DNA of 64,000 nucleotides, taken from assembly GCA_020536535.1 (NCBI GenBank), contig JAHLWZ010000720.1, forward strand, positions 20,571 through 84,570, written 5' to 3'. The stretch is from Pelomyxa schiedti (lineage: Eukaryota > Evosea > Pelobiontida > Pelomyxidae). Made by a program: the position numbers and the translations under genes. This document shows, piece by piece, positions 47,860 through 57,542 of the stretch. Within the stretch, counting starts at the first letter, position 1, and every line of letters starts with the position of its first letter. The notes beneath the pieces were generated by a model. It saw only the letters and a list, made by a program, of their open reading frames with translations. It had not been told where the DNA came from and ran no database searches.

Positions 47860-50300
47860 TCATGTAAACTTCATTGAATCTGCGGAGGAATACTCTGCCG
47901 TGGATATCTGCGTTTGTTGTTCAGTTGTTGTTAACAGAAGCGCGGAGAACAAACCACACAACTCCGTCTTCAGGTTCTGCCACTGAGATGTACAGTAGCC
48001 AATGAAGGTGTCCCAAGAGACCTGGGGATCAGGTTCCGCAATCGTGTTGTTGGTCATCTGTTTCCATGCCTCACGCACCTTGTCTACTGGAGCGATCAAC
48101 TCAAGCAGTATGTCTTTTATCCTGGCATCAACGGCGGCCATACTCGGACGCTGTCACTCCAAAGTCAGTTCAGATGCAATCCAAAAAAATGGGAAATACG
48201 CTGGTGGGTTCCTCATGCCAGCAGTCTTTAATCAGTTGTTCCTGAGGGAAAACATAACATTAGGTAAGAAGATGAAGAAGGGGTGAGACAAACCAGTTTG
48301 GGTGGAATCAGGTGTCTTGTTTTTTCACCGAGCTCTGGGCGTTCTCCTTTCTTCAGAATGGTACACATACCAGCTTTAGTTGTGAAATCAGGCTTGTCAG
48401 CGAATGGTACTATCTCTGTGAAGAGCTCCCACAGGAATAGTCCAAATGAATATCTGTGGAGGAGGTGTAGTGAGCTTTTCCAATGGCGCTCCTGCTTGGA
48501 AACATACGTGTCACAGCTTTTGTATAGTTCACCACGAATCAAGAGCTCCGGGGGCATATACGGGACTGAAGAGCAGCAAGTAAGTGTTGGGTGTATATTG
48601 GATGAGGTGAAAATCGAGCGCACATGTTCCGCATCTTTCCCCTCGCAGGGGTTGGTTATGTGGGAGATTGGGGGGCAGAAGCACTCCGAACCCTAAATCT
48701 GCAACCTGTGGTGTTTTATTTAGTTTGGAAAGCAGTAATAAATGAAAAAAGAAAATACCTTGCAATGGAAACAAGAGTCCAGTAAAAAATTAGCTGCTTT
48801 TACATCACTTGCAATGGAGTTAGAGAAGACAACAGATGGAGGAAAGAAGCAAAGCATTGCAAGCAACATTATACAATTGAAACCACAGAAAAAGTGGAGG
48901 GAATTTATTTGTGGGAGAGACTTGCCGGTGAATTATTCCTGCATCCTGCACGTGAGATAAACCCATTGCCTAAAAGATTGTGTTGACCTTCTTAGTTTTG
49001 AGAGTGTGATGGTTCGAGAAGCGTACCGCGGTATGAGAGATCCAGAGCCTCCTCTCAGAATTAAGAGGTCTCGTTTGGGGCCAGAGAACAGAGGGCACGA
49101 GATGCCTCTCATGGATGACTTCAAAGAGATCACATTCCATCAGTTCAAAAACGATGGAAAAAGTCGGGGCCCCCACACAGATACCTTGGGGACGAGATCA
49201 ACCGAAAGGAAACAAATAACCATTGAAATTAATACACACCGAGACATTGCACTACACCTGGGCAACAACATCGTCTGTATGAGCGGAGTAAACAAAATGA
49301 ATTGTGGGTGGAGTGGCGATTGCGCGTGCTGAGGAAATCAAATCTTAACTGTAAGAGGTAGGTTTCTCTGATCTCGTCATCCATAGTAGATGCAGATTTA
49401 GCGTCCTCAAGTACCTTCACTGCCACAGGCATACCGCCATCACCAAAAGTACCTGTGATGATCGCAGAAAGACATTCGGTTAACGATGAATTAACCGAAA
49501 CAATAGACGGTACCTTTTAACACCCTGCCATATGTCCCCTCCCCCACTTCCTCCTCTGGCTTGAACTCGCTCCATACAAACACATTTGCCCAAGGCGCTA
49601 GTTCGACCAGTTCCTCATCGAGCGACTTGGATGAGGTTGTCGATGTCGACGTTGGTGCTGCAGAAGGTGTAGAACCGGAAGCCTTAGTGACCATGACCAC
49701 ACCCGGCCGCGACGTCGGCTGGACTTGGATTTGCTGCGGAGCGTGGGGTGGACGGGAGTCAGTGGGCTGTGCAGGGCATTGGTTTTGAGGGACGGGCGAT
49801 ATAGGCAACTGCAACTGGGGGGCCATTAGGGGCTGGGGAGACGCAGGCGTGTGCGGGCTTATGGGTGAGTACAACTTCATTGATGTTGGGAATGATGCTG
49901 ATGGGCACTGACTTGCAAGTTGCGGAGGGGGAGAGGCCGCCGCGGATGTGGTTGTAGTCCTGGACAAAGACGAGACAGCGGTCTGGAACTGATAGGTCCC
50001 CCACAACGAATAATGATTTGTCTCCCTCCAATACGGTGCAGTTTCTTCCGCCACTGTGAGATTCAAAAAACCGTATCGCCTTGTATCTCTCTTGTACGAC
50101 TGCCACGCAGCGCACATGTCCCGAAGATTCCTGTACTTAACCCATGTAGTCCCACCGCTGCGTGTCATAAACCACACCAAGTTTGGTTCGGGAAGCAACC
50201 CCTGGATTGTGGCTTTGGTTGTCCCCTCCGGCCACCTCCTGTGCACTACGAGAATGTAGTCCCAGTCATTGTCGATGGGTTGGGCTGGCGGTGTGGTCAT
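47860..50300 (-). CDS. TKL-type protein kinase with a novel N-terminal domain
   Basis: From the ATG at 50300 the first about 100 residues form a compact unknown domain (DWDYILVVHRRWPEGTTKAT, VWFMTRSGGTTWVKYRNL). A Pro/Gln/Ser/Thr linker follows. The kinase starts WSEFKPEEEVGEGTYGRVLK (glycine loop, near 49540), then MPVAVKVLEDA (VAVK lysine, 49395-49430). The hinge is FSIVFELMECDLFEVIH, and the catalytic loop is IIHR-DVKAANFLLDS across an intron at 48808-48925. VADLGFG replaces DFG with DLG at 48690-48712. VPYMPPELL (APE-like) and YSFGLFLWELFTEIVPF follow at 48400-48440. The tail ARIKDILLELIAPVDKVREA may be a separate helical domain. TKL kinases are a large amoebozoan signalling family. DLG is tolerated in many active kinases. 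No transmembrane segment was seen. Confidence 0.8.
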
Positions 50301-50351
50301 CTGTCGCTGGCCCCGGCACTACAAGTTTTTTTTTTTTTTTTTGGAACAAAT

Positions 50352-51420
50352 TTAAAAATAGTGATGACCGAATCTGTTAACATCCCTTAAAATCACTCGC
50401 TGGAGTGAGTGAGCTGTGTTGCTTGGGGCTTCGGATTGCGGCACAACTTGAGGGTTGTGGGGTGCTGTGGCGCCAGGAAGTGTTTGGGGCAAAGTGGGCC
50501 TGCTACTTGGCACTCTCCATTGAGAAATCCCTAAAGCGGAGAATTGTTTGTAATGTTCAGGATGGATGACCAGTGTCATAGTTTCCGTCGGGTGAAGTAC
50601 AGAGAGAGAACAGGTTCCTCTCATTGAAAGGTCTAAGTGCTTTAAAGACAGGCAAGTAAATTCTGGTAATAAGTTGGCTTTTAGGAATTATATGCACAGA
50701 GGAGGACAACTGTAGTACGTGAAATCACTACTGCAACCATAAAGGTCACAGAGGAAGCTGTTATGAATCAAGTTCCAACATCGCGTCAAGGTTTCACAAA
50801 AAAGCCGGAAAACCTTTAAGGTCCTGTGTTGACAAATAAAGCTAATTCCTCACCTGTGTTTGTCAAACGAGTTAACACTCGCCTTGCATAGATGGGAATG
50901 CATTACCTTTGGAAGGGACTGTTTTTTTGTTTTGAGTAACTGTAATAGACGGGCAAATTGAAGAAACCCTCCACTTACGTACAAATGACTTCCACTGACA
51001 CCCGACTTATAGTGTGCACTCCTCCCTGAGTGGTTCACTCGATGTCTTTAGTTGAACCAAGCATCAACACGCCAACTTGTGGATGGGATAGTGGGAGCTG
51101 AGTACCAAGTATTCCCTGAGGGGGAGTAAATGGTAGCACGCAAGGGCTGGGGTTATTGTTTGTGACGTTGTTGTGATTGGAACAATAATTTGATGGCTTC
51201 GAAGCTTCGGTTGTTTGTTTTTGATGCCCCAACGGCCTGTTGCTGTACCACGGTATCATCTCTTGTGACTGCAGATCCCCTTTGGTGGAATACACTCCCT
51301 GGTAATCAAATGACACTTGTAGGCAGGAAATCTGTTGAAATTGTGAAAACGCGCCCACCAACAGTCTACCACCAATTACACAAACCACTACAACGCTCAC
51401 AAGCAAGAGTTGAACGGCCG
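50352..51420 (-). CDS. Putative type I membrane protein, unknown
   Basis: A - strand reading begins near 51405 with a hydrophobic, signal-like stretch (LLLVSVVVVCVIGGRLLVGA) for which I find no in-frame ATG, so a 5' exon is missing. It continues through an Asn/Thr/Ser/Pro-rich region (NHNNVTNNNPSPC, PQGILGTQLPLSHPQVGVLM). Clear donors and acceptors follow (GTAAGT at about 50987; introns ending at 50830 and near 50765). A hydrophobic VTFMVAVVISRTTVVLLCAY near 50690-50755 could be a membrane span. A Pro/Gln/Ser-rich tail (MTLVIHPEHYKQFSALG on) ends RFGHHYF at 50352, only 51 bp before the TKL kinase start. No family is recognised. Splicing is tentative. Confidence 0.4.
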
Positions 51421-51884
51421 CCGACCCAACACGAGGCTTGGTTTAGTGGTGCTCGCTGTTCTGTTTGTTTTATGTCGCTGTGGGGATCTTCCATTCTCCC
51501 CTCGCCCACCCGCATGCATGGCGTGCCAAGATCCATCCGGGGAAATTGAAATAGTTGTGACACATTGCTTGCATTACACATCAATTTGCCTGCGTGGTTG
51601 TCAACATTCACAGCCCCAACTCCTTACGTCGATCCTCAGTCCCCTGCACACCGACACGCGTCGCCGACTCCAATTCTGCCCGCACCGAAAGTGATTGCAG
51701 ATTGCAATCACAGATCTCTCAGGAGTATGTGATTGGACCCTTAGAAATCGAGCACCCAATGCTGGGGCAGTGCCCACAAGGTGCAGTGTTGTCCATGCGA
51801 CGTTGTTGCGTGTATCTAGAAACAGTCAAGTCCTGTGATTTCTGCTATCCAAAAGGCTATCCTATTTCTAAGGGCAATTGCTAA
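51410..51884 (+). CDS. Possible small secreted Cys-rich protein
   Basis: The + strand shows a hydrophobic run (LGLVVLAVLFVLCRCG) near 51435-51485, then CMACQDPSG. After a likely intron the last exon (about 51690-51884) reads SDCRLQSQISQEYVIGPLEI, CPQGAVLSMRRCCVY and CDFCYPKGYPISKGNC with TAA at 51884. Paired cysteines suggest disulfides. No ATG is visible at the start. The leader overlaps, on the opposite strand, the signal-like segment of the neighbouring gene, so at least one of the two models is wrong at its 5' end. Confidence 0.35.
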
Positions 51885-52483
51885 TGTGTCACCTTCCAAG
51901 ACAATCGCCATAAAATGTAAATCAATCCGAACATAAAAAACATAAAAACCACTACCTACGCACCAACTGTATTATCGCAAGTGTGAACAACATGTCGGAC
52001 TTGTTCCCACCTACACCACACCGCCTACGCGCAACTGAGGCCCTCCACCAAACACGCGGTTTTTGCGATTGTTATTTCTCACTAAATACGGTACAACACC
52101 GTTTATCTCCTCTTTAACATATAAATTACACCACGCACGTTATTTAAACTACTCCCCACGCCAGTACCTTTTATTAATTCTTATCATGTTACAAGGGGGT
52201 CACTTACAGTGCATCATGAAGTTCGTTTCGTACTACTACGAGAAAAGGGAGAGCCAAGGCCAAGGTTTGTGCCCCCAATTCCATTATTTTCATTGTTCTG
52301 AAGCCAATCCCAGAAAATGAATGCAAGCAAGATCGGCTGGCTAATGGATGGCTACAGTGCACTATGAGTGTCATACTTACCCCCAAATACTCTCTGCAAA
52401 AAAGGTGTCCAAGGTATATCAGTACACTTTTTCTCCTCCCCAAAAGCCAGTAAACATGGCTCCTCTCAAATCGGCCAGTAAAC
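51885..52483. other. Intergenic, no gene seen
   Basis: AT-rich sequence with short interrupted frames on both strands. I see no conserved motif, RNA gene or repeat here. It probably holds the 5' region of the following gene. Confidence 0.5.
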
Positions 52484-55090
52484 ATGGCCCACATTTCACA
52501 CTCTCAAAACCCACAACCACTTCCTCCAATCCCCCCAGCAACAACGACATCAAGTCAACCCCAACCAGAAATTACCTCTTTTGTTGTGAAACCAACGAGC
52601 TGTCTAAAAACGGCTTGTGTTTGTTTCCCTCACTTTCTCGTAACTGCGGCGCGTTCCCATCATCGGGTTTTGATGATGGGTTACGTTGCGTTGTGGGCGG
52701 CAGTTACACCGGTAGTGTTGGTGCTGACAACTGGTGCCATTTGTGTTGTATTTGGTAGATCTGAGATAAAGACAATATTCTGGCGAATGGCGGGTTCGAG
52801 GTTGCGTCTACATCGTAGACGCCACCACGACCAAAGTCCTGGTACCCGAACACCGTGGCGAATGGCAATTGGAGTACATCATAGATACAACCAATCTCAC
52901 GTGCCACACTGGATGGTATGTTAAACACCCTTTTTTTTTTTTTTTGATTTATTAATTAGTTGTTGTATGCACTTTATAACAACCTTTATTTTTCCCTCTC
53001 ATTCTCTTCAGTCAAGGATATATTTGGTTTGATGATGTTTTTGTGTATCAACTTAATGACACCAAATACGAACTTGTCAGTAAGTTGGACAAATATAATG
53101 TATTTGCACCAAGGAAATACTTTTTTTTTTCTAATGCCATGTAGCCTCCTCCTATTGTTGGAAATTCCCCCAAACCAACAGTGACGGATAATTACTCTGT
53201 TTTGAAGGTTGGACAACTCATTCATAACGATTGTTTAACAGATTAATAGATAGATGGGGTGTGTGGTTCCTTGTACCTGGCAGGGGCACAATTTTAGTAC
53301 TGTCTTATGGCCCACTGGTACATATGGTGGAATCGATGAAAATGAAAATCCGTGCCATTATGCTACCATTCCCCCTGAACAACAAGCTGACTATACCAAT
53401 GAAAGAAAGGTATATGGAGTAAATAAAATCTATGTCTCATTGAGACCATAGTATTGAGCCAAGGTACACTTAAACTTCAATTCAGGAGTGAAACCATCTG
53501 TTGATTCTAACACAGAAAACTCTCTTACTTGGTTGGGTAAGTGTGATAGATTGTGATATGGCAGTGATAATTCTTAGACTTCGGCTCTGAGGGCCCTTGT
53601 GACCCACCATGGTGATAACAACAACATGTAACAGCCACAGACAACTTTGGGGTGGGAAAAAAGGCTTCTGGCAGACAGTTCAAGGAACACACTTGCAGTC
53701 ATCAATTCTCAGGTTAACACAACATATTGTCCTTAATATTCCTTACGGGAAGTAGACCCCTTTGATGAAGGCTGGCAAAACTTTACCATCCTTGCAGCAC
53801 AAGATATTGACAGTTGGACTGGTGTCGATTGCATGGAATGCATGGGCTATTGGACAGATAATGAGATAGAGGTAAAATATCTACAAGTCTGTGTCCACTT
53901 AATATCGAATTTTAGTGTGACAATTTGTGGGAGTATCTGTGGAGTCCAGCAGCAAGCCAAGCTTTCGTAAATTGGCTTCAAGTTTCTGCTTATTTTATTT
54001 TTGGTACCTCTGAGGTAACAATGACTAGGGGATTGGTGACTGGACAGGATTTGAAGATCCTCCTCATGGCACTTACAAGACAATAGCCAAATTGAATACC
54101 ACTTGGTCTTCCTCAGGGTGGTTGATATATATTCCTATGGCTCCTTTGATGAAATTCGTACTGGGTCAGTCAAGCCAACTATTCACCATTTCAATGACAC
54201 TCGGGTTCTGGATGACTTGTACATATTTGAGTGAGTTATACACAAGAAATATGCCTCCACTGTTGTCAAGCGAATTCGTGACAGGGAATCCAAAATTGGG
54301 GCGAAACCTAAACCAATAGTTTACTTGAGAGATCACTCTACGAAGGTAAACATGTATCCTTTATATAACTGAGAATGGGTGGCATACAGTAGAGAATGTG
54401 TACAGGAAGCTTATGAGATATTTTCTGAGAAACCAGGTTTTTCTTTCCTAAGCTTTCAGTTCTTTCAACCCAACTTTCAAAAGGAAAGCCAATCATCATA
54501 GGTGAATTTGGGCTTGCTGGTATTTATTCCCATTTTTACCAAATACGAATACACTTCTTGCCAATTCTCACAAACCTGCATCAACAGCTAGTGATAGGGT
54601 AATTTGAATAATAGTATTAAGGTTGCCAGTGGAGAGGTGGTCACATACCCTGGTTGTTCCAGAAAGATTGATGTTGAACAGAAATAAAGAGGTGAGGGCT
54701 ATACTAATATCGTTCAAACCTTGTTTAATTTACCTTGGACTGTTGGTGCTAATTGGTATCAGTGGGAGAATAGAGTGGGTGAAAATTGGGGTTTTTGAAT
54801 GTTCATACCACTTTGGAACCAGCCAAACAAGATGGTGTAACCCTGGATCCTCGCAATTGTGGACTTGTAAATGACTCAGTATTTAAGTTTAACTTCAGGC
54901 TGCTTTTCACTCTTTCACAGGACTGTTACTATGAACCCCTAACCACTTGCATGAATGCAACAAATATTCTGGTAAATTCAGGATCCAGGTCCAGCTTGTT
55001 TAACCTGGATTCCATTGATTGGGCTGCATGTTATGTGGTCATTGATACAACAATGGAGTTCCAGCAATCAGGTGCCCATAATACCCTCTC
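52484..55090 (+). CDS. Membrane-anchored clan GH-A glycoside hydrolase (3' end disturbed)
   Basis: The ATG at 52484 gives a Pro/Thr/Ser-rich cytoplasmic start. A single membrane segment (YVALWAAVTPVVLVLTTGAI, 52680-52740) joins through a 46-nt intron to CVYIVDATTTKVL, a type II topology. A beta-sandwich-like part follows (GYIWFDDVFVYQLND, about 53030). The catalytic region shows WTGVDCMECMGYWTDNEIE at 53818-53870 (DNE, likely acid/base), VDIYSYGSFDEIRTG near 54122 and KGKPIIIGEFGLAG near 54490 (GEFG nucleophile motif). PWTVGANWYQWENRVGENWG is at 54732-54800. DNE plus GEFG plus the late W-Q box recall retaining GH42/GH50/GH5-like enzymes; the exact family is not settled. The last coding exon (54920 on) runs in frame into a LINE endonuclease fragment at about 55090, so the native stop may be lost. 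Confidence 0.6.
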
Positions 55091-56160
55091 AATACATCAC
55101 AAAGATCGCCATTACCAAAAAACCACAGGGCCACCAGCCCCATCTAATTACACCACCCAGCCAACCGCAATCCAAGTAACACAGCCTCAATACACTTCTC
55201 CCACCCAACTCAAAGACACCATCAAAGCAATCAACACACATATCCTTGTTATCACAGAAACACACTCCACAGAACAAGCACATTACAATGCAAGTAATCT
55301 GAACCCTAAATACTGGTGGTTCATGAATGGCAGAAAGAACTCTGAAGGTGTGGCAATAGGGGTCCTTAGATCCCTAAACCCCACCCAGCCACAAACCATT
55401 ATGGAAGGACGAATGTCCAAAGTCCAATTCACATGGGAAAACAACACCATGGACATACTCAGAGTATACGCACCATACACAGGACACCCAGAAGCAGTAG
55501 ATTTCTGGGATACCACTTGCACAAAATACACATGAGTTAGTGCCTCAGCAACTTTTCTGATTGGGGATTGGAATATCCCACTCAGTAAACACCAACACCC
55601 ATCATTCGAAAGATCATCCACCTTAAGACAGACAGCTCACCAGGCCATGCAAAAATGGGAAGTCCATCCAGTTGACTCGAAATCTCCAACACACATCCAG
55701 AATGGAACCTGCTATACACTCGACCATGCAGCTGTTACAACTCTCAGAGACACTAGTTCTCAATTGACCACATGGGAATCCAGTGCTCCAGACCACTACC
55801 CAATACTACTAACGGTATCCCCAAAGCCCAAGATTGTCTGGAACAGGAATAGACCCCCAAGATGGACCTTTGAGAATCCTGCATACAAGCTCCACTTAAT
55901 GAAGTTGCTCCCAGATGCCCTGACCACCCAGTGGCCTGCTGGAAGGCATACAAATGTCTCCTGATTCAAGCAGTGTGGCAAACAATGAACAACAAAAACA
56001 ACACACAACAGGATACCCTCTCACTACTCTTTAAACTACAGAAGGCCTCAGTACCAGAAGCTCTGAGGATTATTGAAAGCACAAGTAATTGCTTGTCTCT
56101 ACATAGGCCACTGCAAGCTGATCTGTTGAATAAAAGGTTTCCATTCATACAACTCATTCA
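55091..56160 (+). mobile_element. Decayed non-LTR retrotransposon fragment (APE-type endonuclease)
   Basis: The frame shows the order of an endonuclease/exonuclease/phosphatase domain. INTHILVITETHS carries the catalytic Glu at 55227-55266, DILRVYAPYTG is at 55452, FLIGDWNIPLS carries the Asp and Asn at 55556-55588, and APDHYPILL carries the terminal Asp-His at 55786. LINE elements use this nuclease to nick target DNA. The copy is broken: an in-frame TGA at 55533-55535 splits the domain, and a frameshift near 55930 moves the reading (WKAYKCLLIQAVWQTMN continues in another frame). No reverse transcriptase is seen, so it is truncated. It fuses in frame with the preceding hydrolase exon. The 3' limit is uncertain, because the part after about 55980 may be a different gene. 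Confidence 0.7.
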
Positions 56161-56903
56161 TTACCTTAAGTAGAAATCTTAGTGATGAATTTAACCGGTC
56201 TTTGATAGAAGAATCAACCAAGTTACCAGCAGCTGCCTATGTAGACACAAGCAATTACTTATCATTTGTGGGAGAAATGAACTTTGTAAGGAGCCTTGGG
56301 GACTTTGGGTAGGACTCGTTTGGCTCATACTTCGGTGGAGAGGATGGCGCTGTACTATTTGCAGTGATTACTCAAGGTGTCGCGTGCAGATGATGTAGTG
56401 CAGATAGAACAGAATATATTACAGGGTGTTGTGTGTCCACTCCCGCCACACCTAAGTGAAGCTGTTCACTCAAGTCTTCCCAACTTAAAAGGCGAGAGCT
56501 TTGCTACAGTACAAATGCAGTTGGTGTAAGGTAACTCCATCAATTGAACATACCAAATTACATTCTGGTACAAACACAGACAAAGTGTGTAGGCCGTTTC
56601 AGAACCCACATCCAGCAGACCTAAATCACACTCACCCAAACCGTACCAGATCGGCTATAGTTCTATCAGCAGTCACAGTGACAAGTCGGCAAGCGAACAA
56701 AAAGTGTTCTCTCTTATTTTCTATATCCTCTAATCCTTTAGGATAGTTCTAAACAGTGTGTGTGGTGATGTCACGTCTCTTCGATCACAACACGACATTC
56801 CGCCAAAGAATACGTTGTAGACAAAAGTACGAAATAAAATTAACTCACAACACACGGTTCTTTGCAGATCGGCATCAGATCGGGGATGTAATGCCGAGCT
56901 TTC
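56161..56903. other. Unassigned stretch with coding-like pieces on +
   Basis: The + strand pieces LSDEFNRSLIEESTKLPAAA, NYLSFVGEMNFVRSLGDFG (56210-56310) and VVCPLPPHLSEAVHSSLPNL (56430-56490) can be joined by short GT-AG introns. They follow plausibly from VPEALRIIESTSNCLSLHRP at 56051. They may be exons of an unrecognised small protein or the rest of the LINE. From 56530 to 56903 I see nothing supported. Confidence 0.3.
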
Positions 56904-57384
56904 TTACCTCAACAGAACGAGGTATGCTACGAGTAGAAAAACGAATGCAGCCATGGCCATCTTGTGCCTGCCCCACGTGAGGTCGTATGTTGGGTAGTTG
57001 CGTCGTAGAATCTGCTGTGCTGTGCTACCAACACGCAGGACCATCACAAACCGATCATACCAAATCACCAGCCCAATGATGGTCACGAAGATTCCGAGAC
57101 CCTGCGGTATGTGTCATTCATTCGTTGAGTTGGCGCGGTGTGAAGCTTTAAGTTGCGTGTGTGATTGTGTGATTGCGTGATTGCGTGATTGGGATTGCGG
57201 GACTAAAAAACAAACAAACCAGGGAGTTGCGGTTGTAAGGTTCCTTCAGTGTGTATTTGCTGAACAGGAAGGTCGAAGTCAGCATCACAGCGGAAGCCAC
57301 AGCCATGAAAATCGGGTTCGGGTGTGTCTGTTCATTTTTGTGAGTCGTTGGTGGCGTGGAATTCATGTGGATCTCCTCCTTCAT
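56904..57384 (-). CDS. Small two-span membrane protein, unknown
   Basis: The ATG at 57384 gives MKEEIHMNSTPPTTHKNEQT, then a hydrophobic FMAVASAVMLTSTFLFSKYT. A 119-nt intron (about 57104-57222) leads to GLGIFVTIIGLVIWYDRFVM, QQILRRNYPTYDLTWGRHKM and a final hydrophobic MAAFVFLLVAYLVLLR with TAA at 56904. That makes two or three membrane segments in roughly 110-115 residues. The intron carries a short ATTGCGTG/ATTGTGTG repeat. Family not recognised; an organelle or ER membrane location is possible. Confidence 0.55.
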
Positions 57385-57542
57385 CTGATCTCACCCATAA
57401 GTTGGCTCCCATGTTGAGCTCGAAGTATTTGTTACCTGACTGTAGTGTTAATATTTGTTTATTTTATTTTGATTTGTTTTTTTTAAACCATTGCACACCA
57501 ATAGCAATGGACATTGGACTGGGATATGAGCCTTTGAGATAA

